Source: Armillaria gallica (taxonomy: Eukaryota; Basidiomycota; Agaricomycetes; Agaricales; Physalacriaceae). From it: 64,000 nucleotides of DNA. A program made the position numbers and the translations under genes. The DNA is taken from assembly GCA_037576215.1 (NCBI GenBank), contig JBANDB010000002.1, positions 4,650,001-4,714,000 on the forward strand. Reading direction: 5' to 3'. Below, piece by piece: positions 52,370 to 63,802 of the stretch (within the stretch, counting starts at the first letter, position 1; each line of letters begins with the position of its first letter). Under the pieces are notes generated by a model, which saw nothing but the letters and a program-made list of their open reading frames with translations, made no database searches and had not been told where the DNA came from.

Positions 52370-53345
52370 ATGTACTACGACCGCACCACATATACTGGGA
52401 ATACTTCCAATGATGATGAACACCCTGTGGTCTTGCCCTCAATCGGTCGCATTTTTGGTGAGTTTATGTCTGTTATCGCAGGCAAAGCAAAAAAAAAAAA
52501 ACAAGAGACTTATTCTACCTGTAGACGGTGTGCCAAGGCGTGGTCCCCCTGAGCTGACATTACCGCCTCTGAGAGACGCTGAGAGACGTTCTCGTCCAGA
52601 AACATGGCCTCAATATACCCAGTCCGGCACTCATGTACGTTCATGTTCCTTTTATATCACGATAATGCTCTGATAAAGCCACGTACATTGTTAGGATTAT
52701 CCTTCCAGAACTACCACGCAGACCTATTATCTACAGACAAGGGAGACACGGTCTCCCCCCCACCCATATATTTCTGCATACGAAACCGATAGAGTACATG
52801 AGGCCAGCTCTTACCCACCGGGAGGTCGCTCGCAACAGCTTGACTATTACAGCCCATCAGGCAGTGGCTGGCGAAAAGTGAGGTCGCCATCACCTTACGA
52901 TTATCCCTCCGAACAGCAAGCACGAAGATATGATCCCATTGCGACCCATCGCCACGCATTCTCCTACTCTGAGGTTCAACCTTCCCGCACTCCGAGTCCC
53001 GCACTTTACAGGAGACCAGTATACGATCATGCGTCCGTTAAATCGTCCTCCTCGACTAACAAGCACGCGTGCGACTACTGCGGAAAGAGATTCAGCCGTC
53101 CCAGCGGGCTCAAAATTCACTTAACCACCCACACAGGGGACAAACGTCAGTGATCATTCTTTTCCCATGCTGCTGCTTCTCATGATTTTGCTCCGCTAGC
53201 GTACATCTGCCCTGAAGAGGGCTGCGGCCGTGCGTTCAGCGTTCGCAGTAACATGCGTCGTCATGGTCGCATCGTACATCATATTATACCCGAGGGCCAA
53301 ACGGCTTCAGAGTCTGGTGATGATGTTCGCAGCAGGGATGAGTAA
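52370..53345 (+). CDS. Two-finger C2H2 zinc-finger protein (tandem paralogue 2)
   Basis: Predicted transcription factor, paralogue of the preceding gene. Exons: 52370-52457, 52525-52634, 52695-53145, 53200-53345. The start MYYDRTTYTGNTSNDDEH is followed by HPVVLPSIGRIFG, resembling the SLPPISQIF segment of its neighbour. The mid region is disordered, with many SP sites. Finger 1 is ACDYCGKRFSRPSGLKIHLTT, closing HTGDK; finger 2 is ICPEEGCGRAFSVRSNMRR, closing HGRIVH. Here finger 1 is not split as it is in the first gene, but both genes have an intron just after TGDK. The tail is acidic (SESGDDVRSRDE). The shared intron position and the shared N-terminal motif show a tandem duplication followed by strong divergence of the linker. 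DNA target unknown. Confidence 0.85.
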
Positions 53346-54009
53346 TCGAGACTCGAGTCGGCATGAGGCCGACGACAAAATTTTCTAATTTATTGAATAT
53401 TTTTGGACATTATACTTATGCTCAGTACTTATTTCCGATGTACCTTAGCTCTCCGACGCCATGTCGATGATCTCGTGTAGCCCCTAGTTGTTTGTTTCTC
53501 TTTCCTGTACCACAGCGGGTATCGTGGACATACATGTACGTAACTGCGTCTGCATTCGCTTCCGACATCATTTTGTGGCACTGCGACCCGTGCCGGGACA
53601 GAATCTATTCAAACCCTTGAAAGCTTCTGAAAAATCCAATTGACCTCATTTATTAATCCCCCTGATTTACGCGCTCTGTGCCCTCATTTTCACAAATAAG
53701 TACTGATATTCCTCAGTTCTGAGTGCCTTTACTGACCTACCAGTGGCGATCACGCCCGTGTGCCCTCAATGTATCAGGATCGCATTTCTATATGGGGTAG
53801 CGTTTGTGGCCGTGCCACGATCAGCCGAAAGAAATCCAGGCAAGCTTAATTTCATGCAATATGGTGCTGCGCTGGGAATGACGCACCGCTTTATAAAAAC
53901 CATTTTAAGTAAAAAAGCCATGTTTGCACGTAACTCCCGCAGCCTTTAAGACTACCCCGTCACCCTCGGGCCTCTTTCCTCATTCTTTTTGCTTTTGATA
54001 TCATCTATA
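53346..54009. other. Intergenic, upstream of surface protein gene
   Basis: No gene recognised. TTTATAAAAA at about 53890-53899, 112 bp before the next start codon, is a good TATA-box candidate. The remaining short frames have no features. Confidence 0.4.
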
Positions 54010-55144
54010 ATGGTCCCCCTACGTTTTCTTTGGGCGTTGGCCCTCATTCTCGCCGCTGGGTCATCTGCCACCCAGGCCTTAGTTCTCGGGTAAGTCGGCC
54101 GTGTGGGCGTTGTTGATGTGCTAATGTATTTTCGCAGTGCCCGACAGGATACAACAACATCGGATGGTACAACGACCAGGTCTGCCACATCTTCGTCGAC
54201 GATCCAGACATCCACGACATCCTCAACATCTATGGCGAGTTCGTCCTCGTCTTCCACATCCTCCTCCACCGGTACAAGCTCTTCCAGCTCAAGTACCAGC
54301 AGCTCAAGCAGTAGTGCCAGTGCTAGTACCAGTGCCAGCGGAAGTGGGTCAAGCACAGTTGCGAGCAGTACGGTTACTCAGTCTAGTAGTACTGTCGCGT
54401 CTTCCACAACCGCCAGTGCCTCCCCAACAGAGTCTTCCTCCACCGTGTCTTCAGGCTCAGGCCTTGGAGTAGGCGCTATTATTGGTATTGCGGTAGGAGC
54501 TTGTACGTGATTTTTTTCTCGTATTATTTTCAGGACTAACACTCAACTTTGCAGTGGTTGCGGCCAGCTTAGCTTCTGTCCTATTTTCCTCGATCCTAAA
54601 ACGACGGCGCGTCGCGAAGAAGAGACCCCGCGCGTCCTTTTACGATCCTAAATTCTTCGTCCCTCCTCACAAGTCGACTGAACCCGATTTCTCTACGACA
54701 CAATCACAGCTAAAAGGATTTTTGGCGCCTAACCCTGCGGTCGGCAGGAGCAGATCACATCGGCAGACGGACAGTATGGGGACGTCCTCGACCCCACTTC
54801 TCCCTCTTAACCGTCGTGACGACGATGTATCTCATGGAGGTGGTTCAAATGCATACGCAGCGTCACCCTCTTCGACTCCTCGCGCGTCGGTAGATCATGA
54901 GCGTGACGAAGACATTTCGACATCTGACCCTTCATGGCTTGGTCATGACCACTATCCGTCTCCATACATAGACAATGCTGGCGAGCCACCCTCAGCAGTG
55001 CAATCCACGGTCTTTTCCCCAATACCCCAGCTCGGATATCGTCCGCTTAGCACTGTGGACCAAGCGGACTTTTCCTTGAAGGCGATACAGGATACCTTGG
55101 ATAAAGGCAGACGTAATTCTACCTCCCCTGCAACGGGGGTGTAA
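54010..55144 (+). CDS. Ser/Thr-rich single-pass membrane protein (Mid2/SKG6-like layout)
   Basis: Start MVPLRFLWALALILAAGSSA is a signal peptide with probable cleavage after ATQA. After an intron (54090 to about 54138) comes a stalk of about 110 residues made almost only of Ser, Thr and Ala, which would be heavily O-mannosylated. One membrane segment follows (LGVGAIIGIAVGA ... LVAASLASVLFSSIL, across an intron near 54505-54554). It ends with a basic stop-transfer KRRRVAKKR and a cytoplasmic tail of about 170 residues with Ser/Pro-rich and acidic patches (HERDEDISTSDPSWL) ending at 55144. The layout matches fungal cell-wall stress sensors such as Mid2/Wsc and SKG6-type proteins, but no Cys-rich WSC domain is present. 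A sensor role is only inferred from layout. Confidence 0.75.
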
Positions 55145-56900
55145 TGGGCGTCGCATCTGCATCATCATCTACCTATATTATTGCCATAATTCGTAATATC
55201 GGACTATGAAAAATCTCCGTTAGAATAACATACCATTCAATGATACCGCACATTCCCCCAATACCATTCTTTGTAAAAAGAAGACCATCTAACAAAACAA
55301 GTAGCATCTCATCATGGCAAACATAGATGTGTTTGAGGGAGGGGTTGAATGAATCGCTTCTTTCCTCGGTGATTACGATCCTTGCAACGGTACCGCATGA
55401 GGAATACGGGGAGAGAAGCCGGTCCCACATGGAGGCCAAGTACATCAGCCGATCCCCTCTCAGAGTCACCACAAGGGGCCTCGAGTAGGTCAGTGCACAG
55501 ATTGGATACCGTATATCTGGACGCTCGACTGAGTTCCAATGTGCTGATACGAAGGGAAAGAAACCGACGAATGTGTGCAAGCTCAACTGTCAAGAACTTG
55601 ATATGGTTTCAGCGAAGATAACGGTTCATATCACGTGTTATCGAACAAGAGGGTTGAAACTGAGGAAGAACATGAATAGATGAGATGAAGAACGCTGTGA
55701 AGTTGTACCAGGTTGAACTGACAACAGGCTCGACATGACAGCATGCACTAGGCAGTGCTTCCATATTTATTTTATTGTTACAAACCTGAAGCGTGGATCT
55801 GTCGCGTCCTGGATGGTAGCCAGAAACTCAATTGCTTCCAGAAAGAGCTTAGCCGCAAAGAAGAATCTGTCAAGCACCGCCATTACAAAGTAGAGCGCGG
55901 CAGTATGATGAGACAGAAGCCTCCACGAGACTTCCTGTTTGAGCGCCCGGGTCTTCAAGCTCAAGGATCCACACCCGGTAGACAAGCATCAGATACTCAA
56001 TCGAGGTGTTGGCTGGCGGTTCAGAGATGATCAGATCAGATCAGACCTGTGAGTGATGAGAGATCGGTAAATATAAATGGCCGCCAAAAGCAGCTGGGCG
56101 CTGGCGGTAAATCTGAATCTGGGCGGCATCAACATTTTACGAGAAGAGACCGCCAAGTTGCCGCAGCGGTTGTTTAAAGATTAAAGAAATCGCGTCGCGC
56201 ACGTGGCCGCCGCGCCGCCTATTGATGGCGGAGATCGAAATCTCATCTACTTATACGACTATGACGGTCGGGATACGGCGCTATCACTAGTTTTGCTACT
56301 ACTCAACGCTCGTTACAGAACAGGAATAAGATGCACCTTTGGCGTCGGACATAGGCACCTTACGCGCCTATGCATGTCCCCCTGATGTGGGCGCCCCATC
56401 TTTGATGTTAGCGCCTCGGATTTTATCCAAGTCAGCTCCGCCGGTACCCCCAAGCGCCTAACACTGGTGCACATATACTGGTCAAAATTTGTCAATGAAG
56501 GGTGACAAGACGTTGGCGACATCAATTGTGTAGGCCATGGGACAGTAGGCGGGCCGCAGAGATATCCGAAGATTGAGTCATCGTTTGCGCCGTCACCGAC
56601 ATACATCTTGTTCTCGTTTCCCTGGTGAGAGAAGGACGGCCATCTCCGTGAGGAACGGACATACCCACATACTAATATTGCGAGAATTGCATCTGCGCGT
56701 CTATCGTCGACGCCATGATTACTGATGAGGGCATCCAAAAATTCTTCGCTACTTATTATCATTATTATTTAGGCTAAAGTTATTGAGTTTTATTCATTGA
56801 AATTCTCACTGCAATTGGGTTTGAATATCACCAATGATCAACATCATTTTGTTCCGGGACGAACGTAAGGACGTATCTCCGAGTCACCCTGCTTGCTGAC
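55145..56900. other. Long intergenic region with weak minus-strand coding hints
   Basis: No gene can be defended. The most coding-like frame is on the minus strand at 55767-55985 (EVSWRLLSHHTAALYFVMAV, then LFLEAIEFLATIQDATDP), with further frames at 55173-55593 that do not join it by obvious introns. They resemble no family I know. The rest is promoter sequence of the DUF6535 gene and 3' sequence of the surface protein gene. A remnant gene is possible. Confidence 0.3.
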
Positions 56901-59813
56901 ATGTCTAGTCGACCAAGTCCGAATCCCAGCCCAGGCATAACGCCGGTGCATTCAAGGGCACCAACTCCTCTTCTCAATCGATACCGCCAGCGATTTGTGT
57001 ACACGGAGCCAGCTGACAGTCTACAGTCTCGCTCTCAGTCCAGAGCCCGACTTGGTCGACAATTTTCCCTTGATGTAGACGGAGGAGAAGACCGTGTCTC
57101 GAGTACAGCTCGTAGAGGACCGACAGCGGTACGTTCGACGTCGTCGTCCTTCGCTCCTTGACTGATTGTATACAGAGATTTGCCTCTCCAGCCCACGAAA
57201 AATATCATTCACATGAAAGGGTTGAAACAGAAAGTATATGTTCCTTCTCCCACGATGTGTTCGCGCCCTCATCGACATCCTTCTGTTAGCAATTCGTACT
57301 AAAGATGGCGTCGAAATCTATCCCAGAGACCAACGGGGGGAAGAATTAGGAAAAAATGCGCGCATCTGGCGCATATACACAGACGAGGCGCGCAAAGCCG
57401 ACGCACGGATGACAGAGGGCTGGAATAGAAGCATAGATGTTCTGCTCGTTTTTGTGCGTGTTCCCTTTTCTCTATATTTCCCTCGACTGAGTGTACGCTG
57501 CTAGACTGGATTATTCTCCGCCGTGCAGACAACATTTATCATCCAAACATACCAGATGATGGTCCCCAACGGGTCCGACACCACCAATGCCCTCCTTGTT
57601 CAACTGCTTTCGCTGCAATTTGGGAGTACGGCCCTCACCAACTTACCCACCACGCCCTCTGTACCACCAACTCACTGGGTCAACGGGCTTTGGTTCGCGG
57701 CGTTGGCGTGCAGCCTCTCCACCGCTCTCATTTCGATGCTCGCAAAACAGTGGCTGCAGGCCTATGTCCCGCATGTCTCTGGTACTCTCCAATATCGCTC
57801 GCGTCAACGACAGTCGCGCTACATGCAGCTGGAAGCATGGCACGTTCCCGCTATCATAGATGCGCTTCCCCTTCTCTTACACATCGCGCTGCTGCTATTC
57901 TTCGCGGGTTTGATTGTTCTCATGTGGACTGCGGACCTCGCGATTACCATCGCCACATGGGCAATAGTCGCTTTTGCCTACATTTTCTACCTCGCCTCTG
58001 TCTGCCTCCCTTTGATATACGATGACTGTCCGTATTATCACCCTGTCACCGATTACCTTCGTCGGGCTACGGGATCGCGAACCACCAGGCATCCATCCCC
58101 GCAAGCCAAAACTCTCCTACGTGCGAAGAAAAACCCAGACGATGGTGCCCGTAGTGCGAGGTTCGTATATCTGAAGATCCAGCTTACCCAGCCAATAACA
58201 TGCATTTTCTAGCCATGACCTGGCAATGTCCTCAGATGCCATGCTCCAAGATATTTTGGACGCTTCAGCCTTAGTATGGCTCTTCTCCAAATCGGCCGAC
58301 ACCAACGTCGTTTCTGCCGCTTTGCAAGCTCTTGCGGGATTGCCCCGAGATTTCTCTGCCCTTGATATCCTCCGTGAAGCCGGCGCATCAGCTCTTGTGG
58401 AACAAGGTTTCCAAGACTGCTTTCACAAGGACACTACCGTGGATTTGCAATGGCACCTGATCGATGCCGAGGGAGCAGAGTTGTATTGCAGGGCATGGAT
58501 ACAGCTGACTCGAGGAACATCTGAACAATGGCCTTTGGAGATCATCGAGCCTCTCTGGTTACTCCAAGACTCCAAATTGCATCCTGATGCAGCTGCTATA
58601 GCATCTTGTGCCGTAGCGCTTTCCTCCTTTGAATCCCAGGTGTCACAGTGGGAGCTGCTAGCGTACCTTTCTAAATACGCATCAGGCGAATTACAGCTGT
58701 CCCAAGCAACTCAATGTTGTTTGTTGGATAGTATCATTGAATGCATGGTTCTTTGGGAGATGCCTGCAGCCGTCATTGAGGAGACAACGGTTCGGGCAAT
58801 TCCCACTTTACTGCAAATTCTGCGTCTCACTGGAGACCTGCCTACTTCTAACCTTCGGAGCGCGGCTGCAGTGGCCCTCTATGTGTTCACCCGCGGCCCA
58901 GTAAATTTAACGGATTATAGAAATGAAGACAAACGGAGGGCCGATTACTGCGAGCTCACCCTCGAGTCTCTCTCAGCACTCGTCGAAGCACCAGAACGAT
59001 TCGGCGTCCGGGATACCTTGATGGACATAACTTCGCAAGAATTGTGTCGCCTGGCAGCATCCGTCGTTGCTCAGTCCGAAAGATTCCCACAGCCATTACG
59101 AGAAATCGCCAGGTCCAGTCTATCGCAACTTTTCATTGATGGCAAAATTGGAGTAGGGATCGTTCCTGATTCCGTGCTTTCCGACGTCCTGAGTTTACTA
59201 TACCCACCATTCCGTGTTCCCGATGCTAGGAGGCCTCTGTTTGTTACGACCTTGGTCGAAACGTTGGAAATAACTTCCCATCCCGACATCACTAGTTGGT
59301 CAGTCAGACTGCTGGAAATCTTGTTGCATCGATGTTCAGTCGACGTTTTGAAAGCGTTTACTGTCGGTAATGGGATAAACGCTGTTCTTCGAGCAACTAA
59401 AGTTGGATTGGTGGACAGCCGTCGGCTCCAGATTGACAGTCTAAGGACGCTATGTGCTTTCATTGATAGTAGCACTCGTCTGTCTATCGAAGGAAAGCAG
59501 GATGACATGCTATACCCATGCTATACTGAATAACCAATTCAACCTTGTCTTCGAGTCCGATTTTTTTGACACCCTCGTCTCTGTAATAGCAGAGCGACGC
59601 TGGTGGCTATTCGAGGTGAGCGGCCATTGGATGCCAGCGCTGGTTCAACTGTGCCGAATCCGTCCACATGAAGATGTTTGGAAGACTGTGGTCAAGGTTT
59701 TCCGAGACTTTGCGGAGAGAAACGTTGGTGAGGACGGATACATGGAAACCTTGCGTCACTTGGATACTATGACGAAGTTGTGTGGGCGTAATGGGAATGG
59801 GTCCGTCCAATGA
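56901..59813 (+). CDS. DUF6535 domain membrane protein
   Basis: Member of a large Agaricomycete-specific family with a DUF6535 domain; biochemical function unknown. The start MSSRPSPNPSPGITPVHSR leads to a disordered N-terminus. Introns near 57130-57174, 57229-57289, 57452-57504 and 58160-58210 have GT...AG ends. The DUF6535 domain covers about 57390-58030: IWRIYTDEARKADARMTEGW, NRSIDVLLVFTGLFSAVQTT, then VNGLWFAALACSLSTALISM, LAKQWLQAYVPHVSG and membrane helices LLLHIALLLFFAGLIVLMW and TWAIVAFAYIFYLASVCLPL. The C-terminal half is helical, with LEALDFLSR-like repeats replaced by DASALVWLFSKSADTNVV, and ends in the typical SGHWMPALVQLCRIRPHEDVW and FRDFAERNVGEDGY. The frame breaks near 59501-59520: removing one base from CCC would join GKQDDM to AILNNQFNLVFESDFFDTLV. 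Confidence 0.85.
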
Positions 59814-59983
59814 GATGAACGGAGACCCATAACGTTCTTACGCCCACCAGTCTCCTACCGTATCCAGGCGGAGAAGCAGAGTTGCCAATGCCTGTGTTCC
59901 CCCGGGGGGTTTGCGCACATATCGATCACCCTCGGGATGAGCAGTCTGCGTGGTGGTGGAGATGCTGCTATCAACCATGGATT

Positions 59984-62900
59984 TCACCACGCTTGTCTGA
60001 TAGACAGTTCGTGTTCAGCGGTCACGATCAATTCAAAATGGATGCTTACAAAGGTTGACATTTTCTTTCGAAGTCTCATGTTGAGGTCGTCGAGTAACGG
60101 AGCGGCTTGATATTCCTCTAAGCTCTTCCGTCTCAGTTGTCCAGCGAGGATGGAGAATTCTAGGATCAGTTCAAGGGAGTCACGTAGCAAATCACCAGCC
60201 TGTCTCTGAGTTGAGCGCATAAGGCAAGCACTCAGGATGTCATCCAACAACGCTGAATGGGACCGTGCTAATGCAAAGACATCCGAAAAGCCCGAAGGCT
60301 CTCCATTGTGAAGGAAAGGTGGAGCATGGGGTGATAATCGTTCCAGGAATGTGTCGAAGTTGCCACCAATCGCAGTGTCGCAAACGTATTGACATAATGT
60401 AGACACTAAGGAATGCGAAATAAATCGGAGATGTAGTAATCTCTTTCTTGATGCTGCCAATGTTGGGAAAAGAGGAGCATCGAGTGATCGTGTCATGCGG
60501 AACACAGCCGTAATCGCATGCTCAACTAATCAGAAAAGTTATTAATCTGAATATGATGAGCCTGAAATTTTACCTCTCATCAAGCGAAGAAGAAATGTAA
60601 ACATCCTCTGGTATTTCGCTAAAATTTCAGGTGTGATCAATACTTGCAGAGGGCGGGGAGGCTTGTACTCCATGTAAAGGAAGTCGAGAGACCTAGTACA
60701 TTTCTTGTCAGCAACAGATGCGCTTGGCCTGTATATTGAACCCACTCTATTGCTAAGACACAAAGCAAGTCAGCAACGACCCAAGTATCACCGTGAAACA
60801 AACGCACAAAGTGGATTAAGCCACCTATCTCGTCCCCGACCAGTGGGAAGATCACGAATGGCAAAACCTAGTCTATTATCCACTTCCTCCAACAATCCCT
60901 GCCGCGTGGTTTGCGTTCTTGTCAGCTTATTAGCTTGAACAACTGATTCGAACGAATCCACGATTACAGTTCGCAGGAAAAAGCTCAAGTCGGCGCCAAC
61001 AGGCGGCCACATTTCTCGATCCAAAAGGCTGGGAGCGAGACCAACGGCCCAAGCACTGCTCTGCACGTCGACACGACTACTACGGTTGCGGCGACGGATC
61101 CGGAAGGCCTGTAGGGACATTGGATTGCGAGCCTGAGCATCATAATTTTCATTATCTGAGAACAGTGCCGCGGCTAGACGGGATTTGAACTGAGGAGAGT
61201 TAAGCAGTAGATAGGATTGTAGAAGTTTCATGTGCGTTCTTATGTTGAGAGGTGTAGATGGCTGTAAAAAGAAGGAGAGGAGCTCTCCAGACAGTTTAGA
61301 TGCATGAACAAGCAGTGGTCGGAGGACAAGGGTGGTGAGATGGGGGAGCGTTGGCGCTATCGGAGGCAGTGTCTCCGGGAAACTGTTAATGAATGTTTTC
61401 AATTTTGTGGTCGACGACGTGACAGAGGTATTGCCAAGAAACGATTGATCAATGCGTGCACCCGGTTCAAGATCAAATGTACCGAACTGGGCAAGTTCTG
61501 GTGGACGCGGGAATGGTTGTTCATTATCATGATGCCTTTGCGCGTCTCTGTTGTCAGATGGAGGACAAACGGGACGATCATTGAAAGCATCGTCGATTTC
61601 GGAGGGAGACCAAAACCACCGGATGTCATCTTCAGCCGAGTGCGCCTTAAGCATTGGATGATCGGGCTGCGCCGCCATGAGTAACACCAGTGATTTCCGA
61701 GCTGCCGGTAAGGCATCGGATAATCCCGCGAAGAAAGCAGGAAAAACATCTACAGATTCTGATTCTAGGCCGTATGATTGCTTTGCGGCATCGGTGTCTT
61801 CCAACGTTCCGCCGGTGTATTCATCAGAATGGTCGTCAATGACGCGTGATGTCTGGGGTAGTGGTCGGTGCTTGCCAAAGCCAACAGAACGGGAAACATG
61901 GAGAAGATATTCCGGGGATGTACTTGTGAGGATATAGGCTAGAATAGCGACAACATCCTTGTGAGATTGCTGGTCAATGTGGATACTTAGGTGGTCGTAT
62001 ATTTGAGAAAGCAGAACTTGTGGCCGTGACTCAAGCGCAATATAATCCGCGGGATCAATATCTTCATCCTGCAACAGAATCAGAATTGACAACTAATCGG
62101 GGGCGAAAATCGCACTCTTCCGCATAGTCTCGCCAACACAACCATGATATCTTCGTAATAAGTGTAAAGGGCGAGTTTGGTTGAAAGTGCGCCTTTTTCT
62201 GTAAGCTCCTGAGTCAATGGATGCTCAGCTAAGGATTCACGTAAGAACGATAAGACGTTTGATATTGTGTGAGCGAATGCATGGATAGTGGGCCCTTCCT
62301 TCGGAGATCTACCCAACTTATAAGTATGTAAAGTGACTTGGTAGAGGAATTTACCTTGATCTTAACGCGACGAGAAATGTTTCAAGCCGTCGCAATAAGG
62401 TACCAATGCGTAGAAAAGAAGTACAGATACTTAACAAGAGCATTCTCAACAAAGATAAAGGATATACACCAGTGACACTCACCTGCTACAAATCTTTTCG
62501 TCTTTTCCATCGACGATAATCACACCACTTCTTCCGTTGCTCACGCCTGACTGAACAAATCTTTCGGAAATGGATTCCACACATGTAGCTGCGACGAGAT
62601 TCCGCAGACAGTCATCTTGAGGTTTCGCCAGAGTACATCGGCCGTGACATGTAAAACTTCTGTATCAGGGTCATAGAGACGAGGTTGTACACTGATAATT
62701 GTGGTCAGAACGTTGCGCGATCTAGGAGGCTGACCACGCACTAATACCGAACCGATGCAAAGGTCGTGCTACCCTGTTCAGATAGAAACCCGGTTTGTGC
62801 CGCTCGTTTACTCTGCAATGGTCTCAAATTATCCCAAGACAGTATACGAGTCTAATAAGATGACCATGAGGGTACTTTCATGGAAGCATCGAGAACACGC

Positions 62901-63196
62901 ACCGTCGTACCGGCAACTTGGATCAAGGCTTTGGTCCACAGCGAGTCATCGTCACTCAAATGTTCCGGCACCAAACGGAGCGCACTAAAATCTGCCGCCA
63001 TGATAACGACTTCAGGCGGCAAGTTCTGGGTCCTTATTGCAGCATCATCGTCATGTTCCCTTTTCAAGGTATCCAATATCGGATTCTGCGGCTTGTCTGC
63101 GAGTCGAGGGATGAAGAAACTTGGAAATACAGGTGGCAATGTATCTTGTGGAAAGGTTTCATCTTCTACCGGTGGAAGAGCGTGCATGGGGAACAT
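59984..63196 (-). CDS. Gamma-tubulin complex component, GCP6-like (GRIP domain)
   Basis: Subunit of the gamma-tubulin ring complex that nucleates microtubules at spindle pole bodies. Exons read on the minus strand. The N-terminal part (MFPMHALPPVEDETFPQDTL, then FFIPRLADKPQNPILDTLK) is followed by PPEVVIMAADFSALRLVP. The GRIP1 region has SVLSFLRESLAEHPLTQELT-type helices and YDHLSIHIDQQSHKDVV. A long insert, DEYTGGTLEDTDAAKQSY to FGTFDLEPGARIDQSF, suits the GCP6 branch. GRIP2 landmarks are RTHMKLLQSYLLLNSPQFKS, REMWPPVGADLSFFLRTVI and RDRWLNPLC, then LDFLYMEYKPPRPLQVLITP, KYQRMFTFLLRLMR and SRKRLLHLRFISHSLVSTL, ending at 59984. The start is uncertain: 63196 is preferred because the family body begins there, but in-frame Met codons extend to 63424. 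GCP6 rather than GCP5 is inferred from the insert. Confidence 0.85.
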
Positions 63197-63460
63197 GGGA
63201 ATCCGCGGAGGAGACGCGACTGCCGCGTCACGCGTCAAGGTTGAAGCTGAAGGAAGAACGCGACATAGTGACTCAGCAAAGATCAGCAAATCAAATTCCA
63301 AAAATAGGAGAGGCCGTCCAAAAATCGGACAACGCGAGAACGACGAAGGGACCGCTGCCGCATTTTTCCCGGTCACGGTCTCGTCTTGTGCATCACTTTT
63401 ATTCCGAAGGGTACTTAAAATCATGGCTGAAGGGCCCTTCCAAAGCCCACAACCCACGAC
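63197..63460. promoter_or_regulatory. Shared upstream region of GCP6-like and SPT small-subunit-like genes
   Basis: The two genes diverge here. If the GCP6-like protein starts at 63196 the gap is 264 bp; with the longest alternative (63424) only 36 bp would remain for both promoters, which argues for the shorter protein. GC content is high with no clear TATA box. Confidence 0.5.
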
Positions 63461-63802
63461 ATGAAAGCAAAACAAGGACTGCCTCCACCAAAACCTGATT
63501 TCTCCTTTGCTCGCCCTCCGAAATCTAAAGTCGCGTTCTTCTTGTGGCGCTGGAGGATATGGTTCGAAGCTACCTTTGCGCTCACCGTGCTAGAACCTTG
63601 GGAGAAAATGGTCCTCCTTGTGATCGTCTTTATCAGCATGGCCTTCTGCCTCACGGCCCTGTTCAAATATTTGCCTCAGCAGATCGAGCAGATAGAACGA
63701 CGCGCTATATACAATCTGTGGGGACAGGAAGGGGCACCTGTGCGCAAGATGTTCAGCCGTGGGGCCATAACATTATCCGAAACGATATTACAGAAGTTAT
63801 AA
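63461..63802 (+). CDS. Small protein resembling the serine palmitoyltransferase small subunit
   Basis: A 113-residue, intronless open frame, MKAKQGLPPPKPDFSFARPP at the start. Residues about 25-60 read FFLWRWRIWFEATFALTVLE, then PWEKMVLLVIVFISMAFCLT and ALFKYLPQQIEQIERR. An amphipathic Trp-rich helix, the motif LEPWE, and one membrane helix followed by a P-x-x-I segment match the layout of animal and plant SPT small subunits (ssSPT), which have LEPWER before their membrane helix. Those proteins activate the first step of sphingolipid synthesis at the ER by binding the SPT core. Yeast Tsc3 does the same job but is not similar in sequence. The family call rests on one motif plus topology, so it is good but not proven. 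The start is upstream of all conserved residues and needs no intron. Confidence 0.75.
   Translation: MKAKQGLPPPKPDFSFARPPKSKVAFFLWRWRIWFEATFALTVLEPWEKMVLLVIVFISMAFCLTALFKYLPQQIEQIERRAIYNLWGQEGAPVRKMFSRGAITLSETILQKL

Noticed and set aside
54103..54510. Antisense acidic frame opposite the Ser-rich stalk
   Set aside because: It is the complement of a Ser/Thr codon repeat and has no independent support.
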